A stretch of 64,000 bases of DNA from Diprion similis (taxonomy: Eukaryota; Arthropoda; Insecta; Hymenoptera; Diprionidae). This document shows positions 26,301 through 38,051 of this stretch, in pieces (positions within the stretch are counted from its first letter, which is position 1; each line of letters starts with the position of its first letter). The DNA lies in contig NC_060116.1 in the NCBI RefSeq assembly GCF_021155765.1, forward strand, positions 6,696,001 through 6,760,000, read 5' to 3'. Below the pieces are notes generated by a model. That model ran no database searches and was not told the origin of the DNA. It was given only the letters and a program-made list of their open reading frames with translations. The position numbers and the translations under genes were made by a program.

Positions 26301-29300
26301 AAAGTTTTTGCGAGGACAAAAAATAAAGAGTAAAAAAAAAAATAAAAAATTATTCTTTCGCTGTAAATATTTTCGCTTACACGCCGGTGCCGAGACTGAA
26401 AATGTGGAAGTAAAAATAAACAACGAATGAATGGAGTGAATGATTTCTCGCCTATCCGTGAAGCCCTTTGACGACCTGTGCAGCGCGTGTATAAAGTTGA
26501 TCGATCAAAAACTGCTGTGATGCTAATCGTACTTTGACATAACTCTTATGTCAGCTAACCTACTAAACGACGCGACGCCGCGGGTGTAAAATCAAATTCA
26601 AATAACTACGATAAAGAATTTTTATACACTCCAGCAGTGCGATGGTTTTTTTTTTTTTTTTTTTCTCCTAATATCATTCGACAAGGAGAATAATCGAGTT
26701 TCCAAAGTCCCGAGAATTTCGAAGAGCCAAAAATTTCATCATCAGTCATCTTACCTCGCGTCAGCTGAACCGTAAATCTTTTCTCTACGCGATGATAGAA
26801 GACCGAAAATCTTCCATGCTCGATCGTGTCGAGAAAAACGAGACTCTGGTGTGAAAAAGATATTGCAAAAGGACGAGATGTGCAATTGTACAAACGTAGT
26901 TATATATAAAGTACAATAAAGTAGGTACAAACGTAAAAAGCACAGTGAAAGGTATAAGAAATGTACGTACGACAGGAGGAATCTCGGAATATACGAGATA
27001 GTAAAAAGACGAGACGAAAGGCGATGCCGACTGCTGCAGGCTTTAGAAACGAAAAAGAGAAAAATTGTTACTATTATACGGTTCGGAGTAGAGAAATGTT
27101 CTGTTGTATTCTTTTATTTTTAATATTTTTTTTTCTGCGCGAAGAAAAGAAATAAGAAAATAGGAGATGCAGACTGTCGTCGAAACGAGGAATATTGCAG
27201 ATGAAACGTAAAGTAGATATAAGGTATCGGCGCGGTATTAAACGGCTAAAAAAGTTTAGAGCGAAAAGAGAAGTAAAGAAAAAGAAAAATGAGCAAAAAC
27301 AATAAGATTCGAGTGGAAAAAGTTGCGATTAAAGTAGCGCGGGTTAAATAAGATTTGTAAACGGAAAAAAATGACTGTTGGATTCACCCTCATCTTTGAA
27401 AAAATGAGGGACTGGCGCAATTTTATTTTCAAGTTACTATAGTTTTTTCGTGAAGTTACAGCTAGAAATGCAGTCCGAGTTCGACAGTAGAATTTACTAT
27501 GGAGAAAAGTTTTAGTTATAACAATTGTAGTGACGTTATCAACGAAAAAGGCGCCAGTCCCAAAGCAGTAAATGGAACTGCAATTTTTTTCCTGTGTATC
27601 TGAGCGTTGCCCTATGATTGAAATTTTTTTTACGGATAGTATGAGATTGAAGCAAATATAAAATGTCGAAGGATGGATGCGGGCATTTTTGAAATACGGG
27701 AAATGAGTCGATTCTCTGTTGCTACCAGGATAAAAGCAATAAATATTAGTACGTGCGATTAATCGATTAATCGCACAGCACTCATAAATACATACATACA
27801 CGGTTTCGTTTCTCATGATATGACTGCGCGCGAATTTCGAATACACCGCAAGTCTAGCAGCCCAGTTACCAAAGTTAGAGAGCACGGATTTACGTTTCCT
27901 CATAATGATGCATTTTTCATTGAATCAAACTCAGTTTCGACCTTAGAGAGCGTTATTTGAAGACTGGCATTTTGGCTCCCTCGATATTTATACTGATTCC
28001 CAGCACGAGTAGCATCCCGAGAAAAGCCCCTGATACACTAGTATGACGTAGGTCGATGCGATTACATTGGTGAAAACTGGTAGTTTGCCATTTTTATAAA
28101 ACATTTTGGAATGCGAAAACCCGATACAGGCATGTGGTAAATGAGATATTCGGAGTATGTGCTACAGTGATATATAGATTCGGATTGTCTGCCTGCACGT
28201 TGCCCGCAGTTTTGCTTCGTCAAAAGGATCCCGAAACCTGGTAGCGTTGAAGTGAGGAGCACTCGAGTCCTCGCTTATTCCGAATGAAAGTATGCCAAAG
28301 CTGAATTAAGATGTTTGCGACGGATATTCCCTAGCAAAAGTGAGTCTCGGTGAGAATATTGAACACTTCGCGATGAGATGAAAATTTGAAAAAAATCAAT
28401 CGTAACTAAGTTGAAAAATCATTGAATTCATTCTATACGAAATAAAAAAAATTTCACTAGAGATTTCTTGCGCATATTTTTGTTTGAACAATTTATTAAC
28501 AACTTTTTGGTGTTATTATTATTCAACACGAATTATCTCATCAACTTAGTTACGATTGATTTGTTTCAGATTTTTATCTCATCGCGAAGTGTTCAATATT
28601 CTCACCGGGACTCACTTTTGGTTGGGAATATACGTCCCATAACAGCTTAAACGATACAAGTAAAATTCAGAAACGAGCCTGAAAGGTCAATGCAGATTTC
28701 AATCGAATCTGACATTCCTTTTCGTTATTTGGACGTTGTGTTCAATAGGAACCAAGAATCTATTTTTCTCTCACTTTTGAGTGCGGATTCAATTTTTTAC
28801 TAATTGAAATCTTGAAAGCTCCTCACTTTTCACCACAACCACTGGGTCAAGGGTTTCTTCTGTGAAATGCAGAACGTTGGGATGTAACGAAAGAGAGCTA
28901 AGGAGGTTTATTTTTACACCGTTTCAACGGCAGCTGGGTTAAAAAAAAAACGTATACTATAATATGTATACGTACTCGTTTAATTGGGGTGAACTTGCCA
29001 CCATCTTTTCCGTTTCGGCGTTGATTCCTCAGTTAGACACGAAACAACTTCCAAGCACGAATGATGTAATTGTGATCAAAGCTGCCGCAATCCTGCACGC
29101 TGTCCAAAGTCCATAATTTCATGTTGTCACCATCGCAGCAGTGCAAAAATATGTAGAGAAAGATGAAAAGACGTTTCGTCGACTTTGAAACGGTGGATGC
29201 GGATGCTTTGATCACCGAAACCATCATCCACAGCTTTCCTCATCATGTTTCGTACGCGCTGTTTTTTTGCCATTTTTATATCCCATCGCAGCATCACGTG

Positions 29301-32300
29301 TACATACATCCTATGCATATTCATAGATATCAAGAATGATAGAGAATACATAGATCATAGATAATAGCTAGTAGGCAACCTTGTAGAACAACACTTAACA
29401 CTCCTATGGCGCAACCTTTGCGTACAGGTTCTCACGTTTCAGACGACGAGATACGCCAGGCTGAAGAAAAGTTTGCTGAAAGCCTGCATCTTGCTCAGAT
29501 GGGGATGTTCAATCTTCTAGAAAATGATGTACGTTGCACTTTGAATATATTTTATCACCATTCTTTTCGTTTCTATGTCATTTTTCTTTCCCAACTTGGC
29601 ACTTTGGTCCTCGCGGGCATTATTAATTCTTTGAATCTTGAAAACGAATCATGATTATTTGGCCGCTTCGTTGATCTATGATTAATTGTCACACACCTAT
29701 CGCAGCGTTTTCTTTCTTCGTCAATTGTGCTACTTTTTCCCGCAGAAATATGACCTTTACTTTTCTACCATCGACATGAAAAAATTATCAGGATAATTCT
29801 TCGTTATAATTTTGAGGAAATATTTTACAACCCTAAAGATCTCAACTTCTTTTGTCAATGACTCTCCGTTTAAACGTTGAGAATCACTGTAATTAAAAAT
29901 TCAAATCAACATGTCCTCATTCGTTGAAACGTCAAACTACTCAGGATGGAAAAATTCAGTACAATTGACACGGAAAGCCCTGCAAATGCTTGTTTATTAT
30001 GGATAGAAAATAAATCTTGAAATCTGTGTCCGCAGGTGGAGCAAGTCGCCCAGTTGGCCACATTCAGCGAAGCCCTGCTCGAGTATCATCAGCAGTGTAC
30101 CGAAATTCTGAAAGTGCTTACGGAAACATTGTTCATTAAGTAGGTAGACATGTTGTTATATCGCAATGGTTGAACCTCCGGCACTCGAATTGTAAATCAA
30201 AATCACTAATATTACTTTTGTGATCATTGCGCAGGAAAGACGAGGCGGCGAACCGACCAAAATTGGAATTCGTTCCGAAAACACTCGCCGATCTGAACGT
30301 TGAAGGAATCTCTGACATGAACGGTGGGAATTACTCTTTACACGGTAAGAACTGCACGAGTCTTTGTACGTGTAATAATTTATCAAATTTGCGTATATTG
30401 GTCACTGATATCGGTCCACTTAAATGTGCCCATTACTTCCACGTCGTGCTCGTGAGTTTGTATTTTTGCTATCCGATATTACAGGCCTTCCACTGAAATC
30501 GGTTAAACTGATTTGAACAATTTTTTTTTCTCACAGGTCATTTCTTTATGGTCACCTTGATACTTTTGATGTATTCGACGTTTAAATTTTTTTTTTTTAT
30601 CAATCTGATCACTGATATAGTTTTGTGGTTTGATTCAAATTGCGTGGAAGGTCTGTGAGATGATTCTGGCACGTGCTGCTACTTTAAAACGCTTAATCTT
30701 TCATCGATATTTTGTACAGTCAGGTGTACACCCAGACCTAAGTATTCTCCTGTGTCTTGCATATAACAATACTATACTATGGTATTTTTCATTTATACTT
30801 TTTGCAACTACTCATTGAGTGTGAATCAACTTGTTTGATATTTGGTACAGGGCATCCTTGCTATCAGTTATCATATGTATTGTGTAAACTATATTTATCG
30901 CGAGGAGAAAAGTGATCGTTGATAATCCGTAACTTCCATATTATTAACTGATATGACAACTCATCCTCACAGCCTTTTTTACCAGCGTGATTATACTTTT
31001 CTCCACGCTCCCTATGTCTATTATGTTCTGCTAACAAAACGTTTTACTCTCTTGCTTCATAAATATTATATCTATGATGTATTTGTGTACACGTATGTCA
31101 TTGTACTCGTTAACCGCCCATGCTGATTGTCGTGTTAACGGACCTGTTCCCGATTAGAAAAAACATATCATTCGTCAGTTCCGAGCCCGTTTAACAGTAT
31201 TGTGGCCCGTTTTTAACGTGACTAACAAGCCGTCTGGAGTGTTTTTGAAGAACAATAATGAATGGAGTTTGTTCATCCGATCTACGTTCAATTCGTCGAT
31301 CTCTAATCTTTTCCTTCTTCGAATTACTTGGTTCCTTATACATTGATAGCTGTTTTATCCAGCAGCACTTGTCTGTTGCACTATAAGTTTACTATCTGCA
31401 GGTTCTACAAGTCGCAACCTATGCTTTCTTTCTATTTATTTTATTTTATTTTAGTCCTAATCTCTCCAATTTCTTCAGGTATATTTTATCTCCGCCTGAA
31501 TCTTTTGATACTCGTTTTGAAATTTACATCTTCTAAAGTTTCTGCTCTTGTTATTGTAGCACTCTGTAGCAGGATAAATGAAAATTCTCCTCTTTAGACA
31601 GAGCTAAAACAAAAAATAGACGTTGATCATTTCTTCGATTGAGAACCTTTCAATTCTTTTTACCTCCCACTTTTCAAAACTTTTACAATTTTAGCATTAT
31701 TTCATGGTATATTTCGTTCAACTTACCGCTCTGTATGCATAACTGTATCTGTACTTATATTTCTTTGTCCTTCTGACACACCATAGGGTCAAGTCGGGCC
31801 GGATCTCCGGTTCTCGGGGACGCAAAGCGTTCGCAGCTCGAATTATTCCCAGCTGGACAACCGCCACAGTCCGCTAATGGTAAATTGTTTCTGCATGGGG
31901 CTGTTGAAGTCACTAGATCTTTAATCTCATTTCTCTCATGATTCCATTACCCCCCTTCGTTCTCCCATTCTTCTATTACTTCACGTTTTTTTTTCCTTTC
32001 TTCTATACACGCATAAACCCTTGTTTATTCCTCGTTAATTTCTTTCCCTTCCTCTTCTCCTTCTCTGTCCCTTTTTTCCCCTCAACAAGAGAAGTCAAGT
32101 CTGCAATTGACCTCTTCTCTACGTTTCATCCACGCATACACCCTGTCTGGTATGCTGTAACGGTACAAACTCTTCTTCTTTCACTGGAGACACGTGCATG
32201 CGTGTCCCTGACCCCGCCGGTCTGCCTACTTCTCAATTATTCAGATCATACATTAGTCCACAGGACTCGATCAGTTATCTAGTAAATGAATTTATGTTCA

Positions 32301-33289
32301 TTGAGGTGTCGCTTGGCACTACAATTCCAATTGGTCATACGATATTGATCAGCCCTTCTTTGCATATATATATATATACGATAATTTTTACTAGCTCCAA
32401 AGGTTTTGGTTGTTTCCTGCTTTCCCTCTATTTTCCTTGCGCGCAAGAAATTGCAGCGACAATCGTTCTAGAAATCAATCCAATCGAGCCACATTTTATA
32501 TCACTCATAATATATCAGTACATACGTAGTCAGTTTTCATAATATTACAGTAGCTCTTCGGTATCATTATTATCGATATGATATTGTTACCAGCATGAGC
32601 ATCGAGCATGCATTATTTTATTTGTAATAACTCCAGCATCGATACAGCTTATTGAAAATTGGTATTGAGTTGAAGGTGCGTACGCGTAGAAAGGAGTACC
32701 TAAAAATTTTTAGATATAACGGAACTCAAAATGGACAATTATTTCAGTACCCAATTTGTCACAGGCTTCGCACTTTACGTTCATTGTGATCAATGCTGTA
32801 CCATTTTCGTCACTGTTATCCATGTCGTTATTGATCAATTTATATAGCAAAGTCGATATTAATATTTGACTAATGGTCAATAAATTTTAGCATCGCCACT
32901 GCCGTCTCCAAGTAAGTCACCGGCCAGGACGCCAATGAACAGGCAGCCGTGCTGCACTGCCCTCTATGATTTTGAACCAGAAAATCCAGGCGAACTCGGA
33001 TTTAAGGTAGAGCGTATTTCATTTTCAACTTAATTTGATTTTACTGTTAAAATTTTGTTAAGAGAAAAAAAATTTACCTGAAGGATTCTTATACTTCCAA
33101 ATTATTACTGTGCAAATATTGAGAAACGGAACGTGATTATAAGTTTTTGGCACCTTTTTTCTATTTCAGGAAAATGATACAATTACCCTGCTCAATAAGA
33201 TCGACGAGAACTGGTACGAAGGCAGTGTGAATGGACGCACTGGATACTTTCCAGTGACCTACGTCCAAGTCGTCGTACCGTTGCCATAA
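14325..33289 (+). CDS. EndoA: Endophilin A (N-BAR and SH3 protein)
   Basis: Seen: 11 coding exons in phase: 14325-14369, 21530-21598, 22563-22779, 23374-23507, 23627-23693, 29443-29528, 30036-30139, 30235-30344, 31787-31879, 32891-33006 and 33170-33289. They give 386 residues. The N-terminus [15 protein letters not shown] is the family's amphipathic helix 0. The BAR domain follows to about residue 245, with the basic tip KRRRQAK at 171-177. Next come a Ser/Pro-rich linker ([22 protein letters not shown]) and a C-terminal SH3 domain with [15 protein letters not shown] and NWYEG. Known: endophilin A bends membrane and recruits dynamin and synaptojanin during synaptic vesicle endocytosis. Intron 1 (7.2 kb) and intron 5 (5.7 kb) are the long ones. 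The donor of exon 2 (GTTCGT) is weak. Alternative exons at the BAR tip are listed separately. Confidence 0.97.
16763..17286. mobile_element. MITE-like inverted-repeat element, about 525 bp
   Basis: The left arm (about 16763-16831) and the reverse complement of the right arm (about 17218-17286) match over roughly 70 bases. Both contain AAAAGTTT..TCAGGTTA-like ends (the right copy reads CTAGGTTA) and a shared ACGTTACGTGGAAGAT segment. No coding capacity and no clear target duplication. A nonautonomous DNA transposon is the simplest reading. Confidence 0.6.
18754..18793. repeat. 40-bp palindrome
   Basis: A perfect 20-base palindrome with an AAAAGTCGACTTTT centre (18764-18783) is extended by imperfect arms AGCACTAGTA and CACTGGTGCT. 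It could form a cruciform or RNA hairpin in endophilin intron 1. Confidence 0.8.
20135..20295 (+). repeat. CT-rich low-complexity tract
   Basis: Runs of CTCTCT and CTTTCTTTCC, GA-rich on the other strand. In insects GAGA repeats can bind GAGA factor, so this may be regulatory. It also creates spurious Ser/Leu/Phe-rich open frames. Confidence 0.7.
23200..23220 (+). repeat. Poly-G tract
   Basis: Ten G, one A, ten G in endophilin intron 3. One of several long G runs on the plus strand of this window. Confidence 0.9.
23823..24476. mobile_element. hAT-like inverted-repeat element, 654 bp
   Basis: The ends are CAGGGTATC and GATACCCTG, a perfect inverted pair with the CAG/CTG termini common in hAT transposons. 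Inner arms are also inverted copies: a segment with AAAGTTCCGAAAGCGTC and one with GAATGGTC..GA near 23.9 kb recur on the opposite strand near 24.3-24.4 kb. The flanking octamers TTATATAT and TTGTATAA agree at 6 of 8 positions and may be an aged target duplication. No transposase. It lies in endophilin intron 5, 130 bases after exon 5. Confidence 0.65.
25254..25616. mobile_element. Short inverted-repeat element, about 360 bp
   Basis: The ends TATACTAGGGGTGTGCAAA and, on the opposite strand, TATACTAGGGGTGTACAAA differ by one base. The outermost TA could be a target duplication of Tc1/mariner type. The inside is rich in ATTCGA and TTCGAA words and has no open frame. It lies in endophilin intron 5, just upstream of the candidate cassette exon. 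Confidence 0.7.
25755..25826 (+). other. EndoA: Candidate 72-nt cassette exon of endophilin A
   Basis: Between an acceptor (AATTAG) and a good donor (G/GTACGT) is a 72-base segment in phase 1 at both ends, exactly the phase of the exon 5/exon 6 junction. Included, it would add 24 residues ([18 protein letters not shown].. and on to V) and keep the frame. The residues are Ser, Pro, Ala and Arg rich, unlike the surrounding intron. The insert would follow residue 177, at the basic tip between BAR helices 2 and 3. The acceptor's pyrimidine tract is weak, as is usual for regulated exons. No transcript evidence is available, so this is inference from the sequence. Confidence 0.5.
26642..27255. other. 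Endophilin intron 5, middle part
   Basis: AT-rich with a T run at 26646-26664 and purine-rich GAAAAG/AGACGA stretches. Nothing coding is recognised. Confidence 0.5.
27256..27903 (-). CDS. Open reading frame of unknown function, 215 codons
   Basis: An ATG-started frame of 215 codons lies antisense inside endophilin intron 5. It is long for AT-rich noncoding DNA, and an AATAAA lies on the same strand at 27119-27114, about 140 bases past the stop. The product would be rich in Phe, Ile, Asn and Ser, basic at the N-terminus, and end in a hydrophobic stretch ([13 protein letters not shown]). No domain, signal peptide or homologue is recognised. It may be an accident of base composition or a young single-exon gene. 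Confidence 0.2.
   Translation of the reverse strand: MRKRKSVLSNFGNWAARLAVYSKFARSHIMRNETVYVCIYECCAINRLIARTNIYCFYPGSNRESTHFPYFKNARIHPSTFYICFNLILSVKKISIIGQRSDTQEKNCSSIYCFGTGAFFVDNVTTIVITKTFLHSKFYCRTRTAFLAVTSRKNYSNLKIKLRQSLIFSKMRVNPTVIFFRLQILFNPRYFNRNFFHSNLIVFAHFSFSLLLFSL
28317..28638. mobile_element. Foldback element, 322 bp
   Basis: The arms 28317-28413 and 28541-28638 are close inverted copies over almost 100 bases, including TGAGAATATTGAACACTTCG and AATCAATCGTAACTAAGTTG. The loop is about 125 bases. No coding capacity. The high arm identity suggests a young insertion. It would form a strong hairpin in the endophilin pre-mRNA. Confidence 0.75.
29421..29442 (+). promoter_or_regulatory. EndoA: Tandem alternative acceptors of endophilin exon 6
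   Basis: Two acceptors lie 15 bases apart in the same phase: CGTACAG ending at 29427 and CGTTTCAG ending at 29442. The downstream one gives [14 protein letters not shown], the usual endophilin form. The upstream one adds GSHVS. Both keep the frame, so five residues at the BAR tip can be optional. Confidence 0.65.
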
Positions 33290-36200
33290 AACACGACGGT
33301 CACTTGATGAACCAAAGGAAAACCGCGTATTATTCATGTCTACCACCAAAATAACCTAACCAGTTACGACTATTATCCCTATATAATTGATTAATTCGTT
33401 AATATTAATTAATCAATCATATTATGATTATTAATTACGTTATAACGTATAAATTTCCATCCTCTCCGCAGTTATTATTACCTACAAACACAAGGAAGCG
33501 CAACTTCTCTTCGCATGTTATGTGTACATAATGTTATACCTTATATCTTTACAATTGGTATATATATATATCTTTTATCGACGTAAGAAATCCCACATAC
33601 ATATACTGTATCTCTATACTCTTCTTCACTCCATATTACGTATATGTACTACATTTTCCTAACCCGACACATTCAAGTTTGAAATTACGTTTTCCTTTCC
33701 TCGAACACTTTCTATGCCTCTTACCTATTTTTGTCGAACACAGGATATTCCTTGCTCATAAACATACTATATATTCATACGTTGAGTTCTCTGCACTCTT
33801 CTTCTTTTTGCATTTTCATTTACATGTTCGCCATTTGTAATATTAATTCGACAATCTTGTCACGTTTATTCGTGCTCCGCTATTCTGGCTGCACAACGGG
33901 CAGTTTCCATACATTTTGGAAATTGTTTGACGAGAGTTACTCCTCTTTTGGGATCAACTTTTGTCATTGTAGAGGCGAGCTGAGGCGTATATACCGTGAC
34001 AAGGAATTACAAGATAATACCGGATATAATTTTAGTCGACTTCTTTGATCGTATATGTATAGACGTTTTTTATTTAGGATAATTAGGTAGATCAATTTTA
34101 ATTGATTAATTAATTAATTAGTTAATTATTAATTACAATCCGGTAGATCTTACAGGATTATATACATATATACATATAGTTTTAGGATAATTTTCACCTG
34201 TCCCTGAATCCGTAATTCCAGAGTATTGGAGTGAAGTTATAATACCTTATCACAATTTGCAGTGCGTCTATTGAGAATATAATGTAGCAAATTGACGCGT
34301 GATACTCTCGCTGATTAATGTAATTTGGACATCCTTCTTTCTCCCAAATCTACTTCGCTCTTAATCTGCAAAACCGTGTCGTCAAGGATAGAAACCGAAT
34401 ATCATTACCCGATACAATGGGAAAATCATTATTGATCTCCTGGATCCAGGCTTTGGATCAGGAAGGCTGCTGTCCAATTTCACGCCTCTTATACACATAT
34501 TTACATAGTAATATTTAAATAGGTACAAAAATATAATAAATGACAACACATTCGTCGAAAGTGTCGCGCGTCCCGCTTTCTTTAGTTTGTACGTAGTACA
34601 CGTACTCTGTTATGCTAGAGAAAGAGAGGGCACATTTACATGTATGTTATATGACATTATATCACGAAAAATAAGATTAGAGTGTATTATCGCATTGCGT
34701 TTAAGGTAAAGCAACAGAAAATAACCGAAAAAAACAAAAACAAACACGAGAATAAAAAGAAAAATACAAATGATCAGTTTTATATCATATATGTATACAT
34801 GTATTACAGTAACAAACACGTAAACATAATATATGCATACATATAGTGTATACATATATAATATATATCTAATAATATACAAACTTGCGCGAATCACCTG
34901 TCAGAACAATGAAAGTAATTTTTAGTTATTCGTACGCCACGTGGTTAGGAGGATGTATACTTTGAGCGATACTTGCTAAACATAATGATTGTGTAATGTT
35001 ATACATACCTATATAGGCCATAAATCAATAATTATATATATTATATAAAAAGTTGAACAGAGAACGTTCAGTCGCGTAACTGGTCAATTCGGCTGTCAAA
35101 TTGTTGCATAGTTAGCAATAAAATGAAATATTACTGAATAAAATTACCCTCAAGGCTGTTTCGGGAAAATGATGAAGATTATTAATATTACTATTATTAT
35201 TGTTATTCAATCCACGTATAACTTTAAACATATAACGACGTCGAGATTACTAAACTTGGCTCAAGTTTCTCTGGTTTACTCTTAGAAAAAATGATAAACA
35301 TTACGCTAATTGTAAACATACAGTTGGACTCCAAAATTAGAATTATAAGAGGAAACCAAAAAATAATTGTTGAAAACTTTCAAATTCAAGTAGCTCATTT
35401 TAAAGAAAACTTAAAAATACAACATTCTGAAAATCTAGTGATCCATATGTTACTGAATGAATACAGATAAATTTTCCTAAAAACGCAAAGCAAAGTCCGT
35501 AATTTGACGTCAAACTGTGTGTTAAGATTGGCTTGAACACTTGGTGTACAGTCTTTATAATAATGTCTGCCAGAAAGGATTTGTTTGAAAATTTACTGAC
35601 GTCGTTGCAATACCTAATACTTGAATAACACATAGAGCAATCAAATCACAAGCAAAGTTAATATTATTGTCAGATTTGCCGCGAACTGAAGCAATTAAAG
35701 AAAACAATTAACTACTATAAAGATATACACTGAAATTAATTATAAATACTAAATTGGTATCTTATTCTATAAATGTTGGCTATTGTTAAATGTTGAATAT
35801 TGTTCTATGGTCCGTTTCGTAAGTTAATTATAGCACGGGGTAGATTCACTCAGAAAGTACAATTTACACAATTATGCAGAAAAAGATGTGGAAGCAAAAT
35901 TGCTTCCTTGTTTTGAAAATCTTTACCGACATTTCGCCTGGATCATTTACAAAGTCTGATAATGTAGTTTTATGGTTTGGTATCGTATTTCTACGGAAAA
36001 AATATTGTAGAGAAATAATATGAATGTGAAAATGAAAAAAGTGAGAAACAAATTGGAAACAAACGAGTAAACTAAGAAAAATGAAACGTTGATAATTTTA
36101 TGGTTGCGTATACGGCAAGCAAAAAGTAAATGAAAACATAAATTCAAATGTATTTTACAGTCTCGAAGAGTGCACATAGGTAGCTATATTAAATGAACAA

Positions 36201-37059
36201 AGATTAGGAACCCGTATTGTATTTAAGTCGCGAAACGCTCTGTAATCTAATTATAATCTAACTGCTTGGAGACCGAAGAAACTGAAGTTTGCTTAGTCTC
36301 TGTAAATAAGTTGTAAAGCACTGGGCATCCATGGTCACCGATTTCTGCAATTATTCTGTGTCTGGTTCTGTTAAGAACCAGAAACCGTTGCCCATATCAA
36401 ATTTTAACATTTGACGTTATTAATTTTGATTCTATATTTGTTGAGAACTTATTGCTGAGAAGTAACGTCAGTTTATCTCAATTGTTAATAACTATACATA
36501 CATAATAAATATAACCCTACGATTATACTTGTTATTAACTGTAGTCAATGAAATGACCAGGGGATGCAGCACAGTGATACTTTCAAGACAATACATAACG
36601 ATTAATTGTACTTATTGGTAAATTAATCTACTATATAATTATTAAAACTCTGAATAAAGAAAATATAAGACATACAATTTCGGTCAATGCTAAATGATTA
36701 TTATAAATAATTAAAAAATAAAGTGTGCTCTATGTCATCACTGGGTGTATGGTGTGGTTCTCATTTTTTCTTCACACCTACGAGTACGAATACATACACG
36801 TATACCGTAAACGTACAATTATGTCAAATTTCATTTAACTAAAACTAAATCAACAATCTAATATTTAATTTATTAAAGGGCATGATGTACATTGAAGAAA
36901 GTTTATTCCGGTTATCAGATAAAGCAAGCTATTCGTATATCTGCAATCGATTTATTGGTAATTAAAATTTCGACGCTTGATACATAGTTAAATTAAATAA
37001 ATATATACAAATTGTAGAAAAATGTTATTAGTTAATATTTCATAGCAATAATCAATAGC
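33290..37059 (+). other. Endophilin A 3' UTR and downstream DNA
   Basis: Very AT-rich, no coding exon seen. Poly(A) signal candidates: 34535-34540, 34751-34756, 35117-35122 and 35137-35142, with further AATAAA words near 36.5-36.7 kb. Several sites imply 3' UTRs of 1.2 to 3.4 kb, common for neuronal transcripts. Palindromic TTAATTAA-type clusters occur near 33.4 and 34.1 kb. Confidence 0.5.
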
Positions 37060-38051
37060 GATAGTCGGGAAAGTGAAATTTAAATACTCCCGCGGTGTCG
37101 AGATTAAAAAACAGATGAAAGTGTGGTCCGCAACAAAAGAGCATCGCCTCTCGATTCGAATTTCCAACGTCTTTCAACGATCGTATTTTGTTTCTGCTTC
37201 GTACGTATCGAAGCTCAACGTTGACCTCCAGTCGGATGTTTGGCGACGTAAACTAACAACCGTCGGAGTTGGCACATTCGATTGGCAGTACTCGGGAAGG
37301 AAGGAGGATCATTTGCAGAGTTAACCAACCCTGCGACATGATCTACGGTTGTGCGGGCAGCGGTCTATACATAATGCATGTTTTCGGTGGATATAATTGT
37401 ATGCGGTATTACCCAAGGGAGGTGCCAGGACTCCGGGGGTTCCGCGGTAACAAGGCATACCATCAACTCGGGACTCGGCCACCTTCATAAACCTTCGCGT
37501 AGGTGCGTGTCGTGTGACAAATACTCCCATAGAAACAGGGAGAGGGAGAGAGCTTTCAAAAACTGCGTAAGAGAGGGTTCTCAGGTTCGAGAAACTGTTT
37601 TCCTTTTCATCGCAATTAGACTCCTGGATTAAGAATAATGACATAAGATTTTATTTGAAATCGTATCGGGTGTTCTGAGCGATACGATTTTGTTTCATTG
37701 GATTATTTGTGTCGCCATCGATGTATATATATACGTCTTTGCATTTTGGCAAGTCGCGCCGTCGGTGGCGCCTTTAACGGACGCCCGCGGTACTAAACGC
37801 GAACGAATCAGTGATTGTCAACTGTTTAGTTCGGACGAATTAATAAGGTTAGTTTGTCGCGTGTTTTTGAGTCTGATTTGCGACCCCCCCCGTATCGTGT
37901 GTTAATTTCAACAAGTTGACCGATTAGTAGTGCAACCGATTGTGGAGTGAGTAGTGATGTGTTTTCAGTGAATAAAAAATTCCAGTCGCGAATACGTGTT
38001 TTATTATAATCGCGTCATCCACTGTTCGTGTGAAGTGAGCATCACTGTGAC
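37060..38051 (+). promoter_or_regulatory. Possible promoter and untranslated first exon, plus strand
   Basis: GC content rises here after 4 kb of AT-rich DNA, and a segment from about 37.8 kb ends at a good donor (GTGAC/GTAAGT) at 38051. No coding exon that clearly belongs to it was found downstream on this strand. It could start a noncoding RNA antisense to SKOR or a gene continuing beyond the window. Confidence 0.25.

Noticed and set aside
31938..32542. Two 114-codon open frames in endophilin intron 9
   Set aside because: They fall between well-defined exons, are T/C-rich, and phase and content do not fit an endophilin exon.
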